Shown: positions 1 through 5,164 of the stretch, piece by piece | Position numbering within the stretch: the stretch's first letter is position 1 | How the letters are laid out: every line of letters begins with the position of its first letter | Assembly: GCA_947365485.1 (NCBI GenBank) | Contig: CANAXK010000129.1 | Span: forward strand, 1 to 5,164 | Reading direction: 5' to 3' | DNA length: 5,164 nt | DNA from: an uncultured bacterium | Lineage (GTDB): Bacteria > Cyanobacteriota > Vampirovibrionia > Gastranaerophilales > Gastranaerophilaceae | The notes under the pieces: generated by a model | The model's input: the letters and a program-made list of their open reading frames with translations, nothing else | What the model was told of the DNA's origin: nothing | Database searches by the model: none | Made by a program: the position numbers and the translations under genes

Positions 1-1
1 A

Positions 2-655
2 CACTTGAGTGAACTTGTTCGTAAAAAGCCTTACTCTGTAATCCTTTTTGATGAAATCGAAAAGGCTCACCCTGATGTGTTCAACATCATGCTACAAATC
101 CTTGATGACGGTCGTTTGACTGACGCAAAAGGAAGACACATCAACTTTAAGAATACTGTTATTATCATGACTTCAAACGTTGGTGCGAGCATGATTTCAA
201 CAGCAGGAAAACTCGGTTTCTCAACTGCTGAAAACGAAAAGAAAGACAAGTACGAAAAGCTCAAAGATACAGTTAACGAAGAACTGAAAAAGGCATTCAG
301 ACCTGAGTTCTTGAACCGTATTGATGACATCATCGTATTTGCCCACTTAAGCAAGGAAGAAATCCGTGAAATCGTTGACTTGATGATGAAAGACCTGTTT
401 AAGAGACTTTCTGAGCGCGAGCTTTCAATCGAGGTAACGGATGAAGTTAAGGATTATCTTGCAAAAGACGGCTACAACGAAGCTTACGGCGCAAGACCTC
501 TTCGCCGCCTGATTCAGAAGAAAATCGAGGATCAGCTTGCAGAAGAAATCCTTACGAACGCTTATCAGCCGGGTGACACGATTCTTTTGAAACTGGTTGA
601 TGACAAACTGGTGTTTGAAAGAAAAGAGGCTGCGGCAGAAGAAGTGGCAAAATAA
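2..655 (+). CDS. clpC: ATP-dependent Clp protease ATP-binding subunit ClpC, C-terminal part (5' end outside window)
   Basis: This is the end of a ClpC-type AAA+ unfoldase, which unfolds proteins in the cytoplasm and feeds them to the ClpP peptidase. The frame is open to the left edge, so the start, the N-domain, the first ATPase domain and the second Walker A are missing. Counting from the Leu codon at 5, the visible part of ATPase domain 2 has Walker B (VILFDE, residues 12-17), sensor 1 (TSN, 56-58), the arginine finger in FRPEFLNR (R105) and sensor 2 in GARPLRR (R165), followed by the small C-terminal D2 domain and a charged tail ending in EEVAK. The SNVGA and LGF signatures and the D2 end fit ClpC better than ClpB or ClpA. 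The stop TAA lies just before a strong terminator, so this is the last gene of its transcript. All key residues in view are intact. Confidence 0.95.
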   Translation, partial: HLSELVRKKPYSVILFDEIEKAHPDVFNIMLQILDDGRLTDAKGRHINFKNTVIIMTSNVGASMISTAGKLGFSTAENEKKDKYEKLKDTVNEELKKAFRPEFLNRIDDIIVFAHLSKEEIREIVDLMMKDLFKRLSERELSIEVTDEVKDYLAKDGYNEAYGARPLRRLIQKKIEDQLAEEILTNAYQPGDTILLKLVDDKLVFERKEAAAEEVAK

Positions 656-660
656 GAATT

Positions 661-701
661 AACAAAAGGGCGGGATTTTTTCAAAATCCCGCCCTTTTGT
701 T
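661..701. terminator. Bidirectional Rho-independent terminator between convergent genes
   Basis: A perfect inverted repeat has 19-bp arms at 661-679 and 683-701 and a 3-base loop (680-682). The core is GGGCGGGA paired with TCCCGCCC, flanked by AAAA and TTTT, so each strand presents a GC stem followed by a T-rich tract. It starts five bases after the clpC stop and ends two bases before the stop of the - strand methyltransferase gene. It can therefore end transcription in both directions. Confidence 0.93.
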
Positions 702-702
702 A

Positions 703-1452
703 TCAAATCTTTTGAAAAACATTTTTCATAATACACATAAACCCGTTATTATTAATATTCTCAGTTACTGTTTTGCATAAGCTTTCTAAATCCCCGATAG
801 CCAATAAGCTTCCGGATTTCAGGTGCTGACCTGCGAGATTTAGAAACTCCTGAATCTTAGGAACCTCAAAATATGGCAGAATGTTCCTGCAAAGCAGAAC
901 GGTGTTTGACTTGTCTTTCAAAATTTTTATAAGCTCAAACATATCTGCCAGCTCAAAATTGACTCTTCTGGTAAGATTAGGATTAACCTTGAAAGTTTTT
1001 GTGCCCAAAAGCGTCTCGTTTTTGATTTCCAGTTTTTGGTCTGTATCGAAAAAGTATTTTTCAGGGCAAACTCTGTTTTTTTTAAAGAGCGGATATTCAT
1101 TTTCGTGTATATTTAAAAGCCCGCTTTTTGCAGCGTTTACGACCTCTTCGTCAATATCGTATGCCTTAATCGGGAAAAATTTTTTAGAATCCTTCTCACC
1201 AAGATACTCAAGGAGTGAAATAATTTGGGTATACGCCTCTGAGCCGTCAGAGGCAGCGTATTGAACAATATTTACCTTGTCCTTGTCTTTAAAAAGCTCA
1301 TACTCCATATTAGCCAGCCATGTCCAGTTCATATCATTGCGAAACATTCTGGAATGCGTACCAATCTCGTTTCCGCCTTTATCATTGTATACTCTCATTG
1401 TGCTTGTAAATACAGGGGCTTTATAAGTTAAGCCCGATTGAAAAATCTTCAT
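703..1452 (-). CDS. CheR-like SAM-dependent methyltransferase, no N-terminal CheR domain
   Basis: This is a 249-residue soluble protein that resembles the catalytic domain of CheR protein-glutamate methyltransferases. Visible motifs are a SAM-binding loop VQYAASDGSEAY (63-74), matching CheR's SAxCSTGEEPYS; a second-strand acidic motif YDID (98-101); FELADM (166-171); the CheR-type LLCRNILPYF (186-195), matching FCRNVLIYF; and LKSGSLLAIGDLES (211-224), matching LKPGGxLxLGxSE. The usual helical N-terminal domain of CheR is absent and is replaced by about 60 residues that I cannot assign. No chemotaxis gene is in view, so the substrate is unknown. The ATG at 1452 has no Shine-Dalgarno and sits in a small hairpin. 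The next in-frame ATG (residue 19) has none either and would cut into the N-terminal segment, so I keep the first. It lies 32 bases behind the TPR gene and is probably co-transcribed with it. The fold is fairly sure; a role in chemotaxis is not. Confidence 0.8.
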   Translation of the reverse strand: MKIFQSGLTYKAPVFTSTMRVYNDKGGNEIGTHSRMFRNDMNWTWLANMEYELFKDKDKVNIVQYAASDGSEAYTQIISLLEYLGEKDSKKFFPIKAYDIDEEVVNAAKSGLLNIHENEYPLFKKNRVCPEKYFFDTDQKLEIKNETLLGTKTFKVNPNLTRRVNFELADMFELIKILKDKSNTVLLCRNILPYFEVPKIQEFLNLAGQHLKSGSLLAIGDLESLCKTVTENINNNGFMCIMKNVFQKI

Positions 1453-1471
1453 ACAGGAATAAAAACCTGTA
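1452..1471 (-). promoter_or_regulatory. Small hairpin over the start codon of the CheR-like gene
   Basis: The arms TACAGG (1452-1457) and CCTGTA (1466-1471) pair around an 8-base AT loop. In the mRNA the last base pair involves the A of the start codon. A run of seven A and six T (1471-1483) lies directly upstream. There is no purine-rich ribosome binding site at normal distance. The structure is seen in the sequence; an effect on translation is inference. Confidence 0.35.
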
Positions 1472-1484
1472 AAAAAATTTTTTG

Positions 1485-2255
1485 CTACACAATCGTCAAA
1501 TTATTCTCTCTGGTAAAATGAATCTTCTTAAGCTCGTCCACTCTCTCACGCGCAAAAATCGCATCCTCTGAAAAGGACTTTAGCTCCAAAAACTTCTTGT
1601 AATACCTTATCGCATCGCCGTATCTTCTAATCTTGTCAAAACTCATTGCAATACCAAGGTAAGCTTTGTAATAATCAGGGTTTCGCTTGATAAGCTTAAA
1701 GAAAGTCTTTGATGCTTCCTCAAAATCACCCATTCCCATAAGCATTGCGCCCTTGTTGTAATACGCTTTCAAAAATTCCGGATTTGTTTCTAGAATTTTG
1801 TTGTAAATCATCAGAGACAAATCCTCTTCACCCACAAGCTCATGCGCGATTGCAAGCTGAATCTGAGCTTCCAGATTTTCTCTATTAATCAAAATACATT
1901 TTACAAGATACTCAATCGCCTTTTCCGGTCTGCCATCAGATAAGTAGCAGACTCCGATTTCAAAGAAGTATGAATCGTTTGTGTCGTCGATTTCTATTAG
2001 CTTCAAAAGCGTATCAATCGCTTTTTTGTAATTCTTCAAATACTTGTAAGAAATTGCAAGTCCCCAGTATGCCTTGACTTCTCTTCTGTCAGCCATTATT
2101 GCCTGAAGATAAGACTGCACAGACTCCCTGTACATTTTGGCAAACCTTAGAGCATCAGCTTTTACGCAAAGATTGTAAGCACGTGATTTTTCAGGCAGCG
2201 AGACTTTTCCGGCTGCTTTTGATAAATTCTTGTCAATGGTTGCGTCAATAAGCAT
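1485..2255 (-). CDS. Tetratricopeptide repeat (TPR) protein
   Basis: This is a 256-residue protein that is almost entirely TPR, a helical scaffold for protein-protein contacts. Six units in exact 34-residue register start at about residues 26, 60, 94, 128, 162 and 196, with a capping helix at 230-245. Typical TPR positions are kept, for example AYWGLAISYKYLKNYKKAI (62-80) and AYYNKGAMLMGMGDFEEA (164-181), often with an Asn-Pro or Asp-Asp at the unit end. It has no signal peptide or membrane segment, so it is probably cytoplasmic. No catalytic domain is visible. The start is firm: GGGAGG lies 4 bases before the ATG, preceded by a promoter-like sequence. The CheR-like gene follows after 32 bases, suggesting that the TPR protein may supply substrate or partner binding for the methyltransferase. 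That link is inference; TPR proteins have too many roles for the family alone to tell. Confidence 0.9.
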   Translation of the reverse strand: MLIDATIDKNLSKAAGKVSLPEKSRAYNLCVKADALRFAKMYRESVQSYLQAIMADRREVKAYWGLAISYKYLKNYKKAIDTLLKLIEIDDTNDSYFFEIGVCYLSDGRPEKAIEYLVKCILINRENLEAQIQLAIAHELVGEEDLSLMIYNKILETNPEFLKAYYNKGAMLMGMGDFEEASKTFFKLIKRNPDYYKAYLGIAMSFDKIRRYGDAIRYYKKFLELKSFSEDAIFARERVDELKKIHFTRENNLTIV

Positions 2256-2258
2256 AAT

Positions 2259-2301
2259 CCTCTCCCAATTGTATAATACACAATCAGGCTAAACTTTTTA
2301 A
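2259..2301 (-). promoter_or_regulatory. Promoter and ribosome binding site of the TPR gene
   Basis: On the - strand a -35-like TTAAAA (2296-2301, 4 of 6) is followed after 17 bases by a -10 TATTAT (2273-2278, 5 of 6). Transcription would start near 2266, giving a very short leader that contains the Shine-Dalgarno GGGAGG (2259-2264) just before the ATG at 2255. The palindrome TGTAT-A-ATACA (2270-2280) covers the -10. The ribosome binding site is strong; the promoter is a match by eye. Confidence 0.5.
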
Positions 2302-2346
2302 CGACCATAGGGTTTAAAATATATACACCCTTTGATTAATCTTTTT

Positions 2347-3261
2347 TTAAAGCACCATTGCAAGAATCATCAGAAGCATTGCGCCAATCTCCATTGCGGT
2401 AGACATTCTCTGACTGAATTTGTTGGAATCGTATCTTGAAGACGATTTCTTTGCCTTGTTAACACTGTTGAGACGCTTGATACGACTTGCAGTATCCTCG
2501 TTTGAAAACTCCGTACCAAAAGTTTCGTACTCAAGCTGCGCAAGCTCATCGTTGAGGTTTGCTCCGCCTGTTGGCATAGGAGCTGCAGCGCCGCCCATTC
2601 CGTCACCATAATTCACGTAAGGTCTGGTGTAATTTCTCTGGCCGAACGGCATCTTGAACCTGCTAAAGCGAGAGCCTGACAGGTCATTTGAGCTAAGCGC
2701 GTTATCGTCAAAATTGTAATGAGTGTACTCGTCATCGTAGCTGTTGCGTTTTGCAAGAGTTTGAGGCATAACCTCTGCCTTGATTCTGTCCATTCTGGTT
2801 GAGTAGTCATCTACGTCGTAGATTTTTCCAAAGAGTTTGCGTTCGATTGCAACAATTCTTGAATGGAAGTCTTTGTTTTTATAGGTTTGGTTGAAGATTT
2901 TTTGTTCGATTTCGTCCACAACAGGATAGTTTACGCTGCTGTCTGCCTGCGCAAGTTGCGAGTCGTCTTCTTTGAAGGTATCTTCAACAGGCGGAATTTC
3001 AAGTCCGATTACATCGGCTGAAATATCGCCTGACAATTTTTTAATACGCTTATTTAAATCGCCGGTCGAAGCCTGACCGTAGATTGTTTTTTCAAGGCGC
3101 TCGACCCGGTTTTTTGATGTATCGTTCGAATAATCAAAACCGTACAAATCATTTTCTATCTTAGATATCGTACTGCTTTGCGGTGCGGCTTCCACTGGAG
3201 AGGTAGCGCAGAATGACGTCATATATATCATTATAAATAAGCTTGAAATCAGTTTCTTCAT
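2347..3261 (-). CDS. Secreted protein with five 'LE..YG' repeats and hydrophobic C-terminal tail
   Basis: This is a 304-residue protein of unknown function. Residues 1-25 form a signal peptide: a KK pair, a hydrophobic core, and a likely signal peptidase I cut after VEA. The Cys at 18 is preceded by Phe and makes no good lipobox. The mature part holds five copies of a motif [IL]-E-x-x-[IVLT]-[YF]-G, then 10-11 residues to an Arg and a hydrophobic/basic end. They lie at about 32-57, 56-76, 115-140, 139-160 and 240-264. The first four come as two tandem pairs, each with a 21-residue period (G41 to G62, N124 to G145). A linker rich in Asn, Asp and Ser (171-218) and a Gly/Ala/Pro stretch (221-234) separate the last copy. 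Residues 290-304 are hydrophobic up to the stop. I know similar repeats from secreted proteins of Melainabacteria and relatives, with no assigned role. AAGGTGG 8 bases before the ATG supports the start. An envelope location is likely. Confidence 0.82.
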   Translation of the reverse strand: MKKLISSLFIMIYMTSFCATSPVEAAPQSSTISKIENDLYGFDYSNDTSKNRVERLEKTIYGQASTGDLNKRIKKLSGDISADVIGLEIPPVEDTFKEDDSQLAQADSSVNYPVVDEIEQKIFNQTYKNKDFHSRIVAIERKLFGKIYDVDDYSTRMDRIKAEVMPQTLAKRNSYDDEYTHYNFDDNALSSNDLSGSRFSRFKMPFGQRNYTRPYVNYGDGMGGAAAPMPTGGANLNDELAQLEYETFGTEFSNEDTASRIKRLNSVNKAKKSSSRYDSNKFSQRMSTAMEIGAMLLMILAMVL

Positions 3262-3271
3262 AGTCGTACCA

Positions 3272-3317
3272 CCTTATCGTGTGTTAACACTATAAGGGGT
3301 ATTTTGACTCTTGGCTA
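3272..3317 (-). promoter_or_regulatory. Promoter, palindrome and ribosome binding site of the repeat-protein gene
   Basis: On the - strand TAGCCA (3312-3317, 4 of 6 to the -35 consensus) and TATAGT (3289-3294, 5 of 6 to -10) are 17 bases apart. The perfect 10-bp palindrome GTGTTAACAC (3281-3290) overlaps the end of the -10 and the expected start point near 3282, where a repressor could sit. Outer arms CCTTAT/ATAAGG (3292-3297 and 3272-3277) flank it two bases off centre, and the inner one overlaps the Shine-Dalgarno AAGGTGG. The sequences are seen; their use is inferred. Confidence 0.45.
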
Positions 3318-3356
3318 TTAAACCGTCTGTCATAAATTAATGGGTAAAAAATTACG

Positions 3357-3399
3357 AAAAAATTCTAATACTTCTGTCTAATGCGAATGCGCAAATTAG
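3357..3399 (-). terminator. Possible weak terminator after ispD
   Basis: On the - strand, 23 bases past the ispD stop, TTAG and TGCG-type arms (3378-3385 and 3390-3399, with a two-base bulge) can fold around a 4-base loop. A run of six T follows only about 15 bases later (3362-3357), so this is not a textbook terminator. It fits the fact that the next gene has its own promoter. Confidence 0.25.
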
Positions 3400-3421
3400 T
3401 AAATAATTCTAGCCGGAAAGA

Positions 3422-4072
3422 TTATATATAGAGCTTTGCAAAATCTAAATCACTTTTTATAGTAATCTTAATATTGGTATAGCTTCCATTCACTATATAA
3501 ACCGGAATCCCGAGCTCCTCAAGCATTGAGCAGTCGTCCGTAAAATTTCCATCCTTGAGTTTTTCATGCGCATCCTTGATAATCGAAGCCTTAAACCCTT
3601 GCGGAGTCTGAGTGTTGTAAAGCTTTGAGCGGTCAATCGTACGTATAATTCTTCCGGTTTCGCCCACTTCTTTTATCGTATCGGTTGTTTTAGTCATAAC
3701 CGTTACAGCGTCTTTATCAAGCACAGCTTCCATAACATAGGCGATTGTTTCTTTTTTGATAAGCGGCCTTGCTGCGTCATGGATTAGAACATAGTCGTTT
3801 TTTATGGCTTGGAGCGCATTATAGACAGATTTCTGACGCGAGCTCCCGCCTTCGATTATTTTAATTTTTGAATCAGTGAGCAAAGCCTCAAGTTCAGGTA
3901 TAATCGAAATATTTGCGGGAATAATGATTTCGTCAATCTCGTCAAACCCGAGGAATTTTGAGACTGTTTCTTCAATAACTGTTTTCTGGTTGATTTTTTC
4001 AAGTAGTTTGTTTGTGCTGCCATAGCGGGAAGATGTTCCGCCTGCCGGAATTATAATCGAAAACTTTTTCAT
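3422..4072 (-). CDS. ispD: 2-C-methyl-D-erythritol 4-phosphate cytidylyltransferase
   Basis: IspD joins MEP and CTP to form CDP-ME, the third step of the MEP route to isoprenoid precursors, in the cytoplasm. The 216-residue length is close to the family norm, and the landmarks are present: nucleotide-binding loop IIPAGGTSSRYG (7-18) with R16 and K22 at the catalytic Arg/Lys positions known from E. coli R20 and K27; GGSSRQKSV (75-83); HDAARP (98-103); TIDR (145-148), whose Arg matches the MEP-binding R157 of E. coli; NTQTPQGF (153-160); TDD (178-180); and NIKIT (200-204), with K202 at the K213 position. The loop is slightly unusual in reading AGGTSSR rather than AAGxGxR. The ATG is two bases after the thiL stop, with AGAAGG inside the thiL end as ribosome binding site. 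This shows co-transcription and probable translational coupling. The related TarI cytidylyltransferases are the main alternative, but nothing around it suggests teichoic acids. Confidence 0.93.
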   Translation of the reverse strand: MKKFSIIIPAGGTSSRYGSTNKLLEKINQKTVIEETVSKFLGFDEIDEIIIPANISIIPELEALLTDSKIKIIEGGSSRQKSVYNALQAIKNDYVLIHDAARPLIKKETIAYVMEAVLDKDAVTVMTKTTDTIKEVGETGRIIRTIDRSKLYNTQTPQGFKASIIKDAHEKLKDGNFTDDCSMLEELGIPVYIVNGSYTNIKITIKSDLDFAKLYI

Positions 4073-4074
4073 AC

Positions 4075-4938
4075 TTAACCTTCTTTAAAGTGGTCATAAA
4101 CCTTTAAATCATCATACCGCGAATATTTTTTATTTCCAATCTCCAAAAAACAATCCTGCTTTTCAAAGACCCTGCCTAAAAGTTGATAATTCTTTAGGTT
4201 GCTTGAAAATTCCTCTGGCACAGCAGCTATAAGCCTGTAGTCTTCGGCGCCGAACATGCCCTCAATGTAGTCAGTTTTGATTGTGACATTGCTTGCCCTT
4301 GCAATTTGAAACAGGGCGTCAGCAAGCCCGTCCGAGGTATCCATCATGGCGTAATCTGATTTAATATTTTCTGCAATCTGTTTTGAAAAATCTTCCTCAA
4401 GCTCCGGCTCCAGATGAGCCTTGATAAGCCTTTGATTGCTTCCGCCTTTCATAAGCTCCTGCAATCCTGCGCTGCTAAGTCCCCAGTCGCCTTTTTTGGA
4501 AATAACAACATAGCCCGGTTTTGCAGCACTCCTTGAAGAAATTTTTCTTCCTCTATCCGAGCCGATAGCGGTTATTGAGACAAAAATTTTGCTGCTTCCA
4601 GTAATATCACCGCCTGCGATATTTGCGCCGTGGAGTGCGGATTTTGCGCCCTTATAAAATCCTTCGACAAACTTTTCGTCAACATCTTTTGGAAGCGAAA
4701 GTGCGATTGTCACGTATTCTGGTTTTGCGCCGGATGCCAGTATGTCGCTTATATTGACGGCAACAGACTTGTAGCCGAGCTGGTATGGCATGCACCATGC
4801 GCGTTTAAAGTGTATGTCTTCAACAAGGCTGTCTTGTGATATCACGATTCCGAGTTCTTTCAGGTGCGCACAATCATCACCGATTAGGCCGGTGCCAATT
4901 TGTTGTTTTATTATTTCGATAAAATCCTGTTCTTTCAT
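4075..4938 (-). CDS. thiL: Thiamine-monophosphate kinase
   Basis: ThiL phosphorylates thiamine monophosphate with ATP to give the cofactor thiamine diphosphate, the last step of the pathway. Numbered from the ATG at 4938 (287 residues), it shows IGDDC (19-23), the substrate-side SQDSLVEDIHF (34-44), AVNISDILASGA (60-71), GGDIT (109-113), KPGYVVISKKGDWGLSSAG (140-158), MMDTSDGL (198-205) and the terminal YDHF (281-284), all in family order. The usual GGEDYEL reads GAEDYRL (230-236), a mild departure. The frame stays open to a TTG at 4989, adding 17 residues, but that TTG has no ribosome binding site and ThiL proteins usually start close to the GDDC region. The ATG is therefore preferred although its own Shine-Dalgarno is weak. 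The protein is somewhat shorter than E. coli ThiL (325) because it has fewer insertions. It is first in a pair with ispD. Confidence 0.93.
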   Translation of the reverse strand: MKEQDFIEIIKQQIGTGLIGDDCAHLKELGIVISQDSLVEDIHFKRAWCMPYQLGYKSVAVNISDILASGAKPEYVTIALSLPKDVDEKFVEGFYKGAKSALHGANIAGGDITGSSKIFVSITAIGSDRGRKISSRSAAKPGYVVISKKGDWGLSSAGLQELMKGGSNQRLIKAHLEPELEEDFSKQIAENIKSDYAMMDTSDGLADALFQIARASNVTIKTDYIEGMFGAEDYRLIAAVPEEFSSNLKNYQLLGRVFEKQDCFLEIGNKKYSRYDDLKVYDHFKEG

Positions 4939-4950
4939 TAGCTTAAGTCT

Positions 4951-4978
4951 ATCATAAATTAATAATCCAGACAGCCAA
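4951..4978 (-). promoter_or_regulatory. Candidate thiL promoter giving a near-leaderless transcript
   Basis: On the - strand TTGGCT (4973-4978, 4 of 6) and TATGAT (4951-4956, 5 of 6) are 16 bases apart. The expected start would be near 4944, about six bases before the ATG. That would explain why no ribosome binding site precedes the ATG. The GGAGG at 4983-4987 is 44 bases away, too far to serve it. This is a match by eye only. Confidence 0.3.
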
Positions 4979-4987
4979 AAATCCTCC

Positions 4988-5017
4988 AATGTAACACAAT
5001 ACCTATTCTGTTACATT
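4988..5017. promoter_or_regulatory. Interrupted inverted repeat upstream of thiL, operator-like
   Basis: Perfect 9-bp arms, AATGTAACA (4988-4996) and TGTTACATT (5009-5017), are separated by 12 bases. This is a shape typical of a dimeric regulator's site, and it lies just upstream of the candidate thiL promoter. A further TGTTACA stands alone at 5071-5077, 62 bases away in the same orientation as the right arm. I cannot name the regulator. Confidence 0.4.
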
Positions 5018-5095
5018 CGTACTAATATATACGGCACAAATTTAGAAAACTTTAGGGTTTGCGGAGAAATTGTTACAAAAGTTCATAAACTTAGT

Positions 5096-5110
5096 CCCCT
5101 CTCCTAGGGG
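5096..5110. repeat. Short GC-rich inverted repeat
   Basis: CCCCT (5096-5100) and AGGGG (5106-5110) pair around CTCCT. It stands out in an AT-rich stretch. No T run follows on either strand, so it is not a normal terminator. Otherwise the gap 4939-5164 shows no gene: I find only the promoter and dyad listed here and the ribosome-binding-site-like end. Confidence 0.3.
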
Positions 5111-5155
5111 GTAAAATAAGCTTGTAGTCTTGAATTTAGGCTACTCCGCCTGTTG

Positions 5156-5164
5156 AAAAGGGAG
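5156..5164 (+). promoter_or_regulatory. Possible ribosome binding site of a divergent gene beyond the window
   Basis: The last nine bases, AAAAGGGAG, resemble a Shine-Dalgarno sequence. A + strand gene could start a few bases past the right edge, divergent from thiL, with a TAAAAT (5112-5117) as a possible -10. Nothing inside the window can confirm it. Confidence 0.2.

Noticed and set aside
67..354. Open frame opposite clpC
   Set aside because: It is the antisense shadow of strongly conserved clpC motifs.
881..1264. Open frame on the + strand
   Set aside because: It lies opposite the CheR-like gene, whose motifs are clear, and its product has no recognisable feature or ribosome binding site.
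2306..2348. Terminator after the repeat-protein gene
   Set aside because: AGGGT and ACCCT could pair around a 13-base AT loop, but the stem is weak and no T run follows on the - strand.
2370..2810. Two other - strand open frames inside the repeat-protein gene, possible frameshift
   Set aside because: The 304-residue frame is uninterrupted, keeps its repeats to the end and has signal peptide and ribosome binding site; the other frames look like noise.
3205..3261. Lipoprotein signal in the repeat protein
   Set aside because: The residues before Cys18 are T-S-F, with Phe at -1, which does not suit a lipobox; VEA-AP fits signal peptidase I instead.
4630..4839. Open frame opposite thiL
   Set aside because: It is antisense to conserved ThiL motifs, with no supporting features.
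4991..5002. NtcA-type site GTA-N8-TAC
   Set aside because: The spacing here is six bases, not eight, and the flanks do not fit.
5096..5117. Rho-independent terminator
   Set aside because: The stem is only five base pairs and no T run follows on either strand.
4939..5164. TPP riboswitch before thiL
   Set aside because: The conserved CUGAGA and the ACC-UGAU type core of the THI box are not present on the - strand.

Overview
This AT-rich window looks like part of a bacterial chromosome from the cyanobacteria-related lineage Melainabacteria/Vampirovibrionia, possibly a gut Gastranaerophilales. The hints are a ClpC-type (not ClpB or ClpA) Clp ATPase end, a secreted protein built of short 'LE..YG' repeats of a kind I associate with that group, a stripped-down CheR-like methyltransferase, and low GC. 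This placement rests on recognition, not on a search, and is moderate to low in confidence.

Layout. The + strand carries only the 3' end of clpC (2-655). A perfect 19-bp inverted repeat (661-701) closes it and also closes the convergent gene on the other strand. All other genes run on the - strand. In transcription order from the right end they are: thiL (thiamine-monophosphate kinase, start probably 4938), ispD (MEP cytidylyltransferase, 4072-3422) two bases behind it, a secreted protein of five 'LE..YG' repeats with a hydrophobic C-terminal tail (3261-2347), a soluble protein of six clean 34-residue TPR units (2255-1485), and a CheR-like SAM-dependent methyltransferase (1452-703). I see no tRNA, rRNA, insertion sequence or CRISPR array.

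How the genes relate. thiL and ispD form a tight pair. ThiL makes thiamine diphosphate, the cofactor of DXS, which feeds the pathway in which IspD acts. The repeat protein and the TPR gene each have their own promoter-like sequence and a good ribosome binding site. The methyltransferase follows the TPR gene after 32 bases with no visible promoter, so those two are probably co-transcribed and may work together.

Intergenic regions. Each upstream region of a - strand transcription unit holds a dyad that could be an operator: an interrupted repeat before thiL, a palindrome at the promoter of the repeat-protein gene, and an 11-bp palindrome over the -10 of the TPR gene. The right edge (4939-5164) has no gene, but ends in a ribosome-binding-site-like sequence that may belong to a divergent + strand gene outside the window. 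No clearly new system is visible. The least explained items are the repeat protein and the TPR/CheR-like pair.
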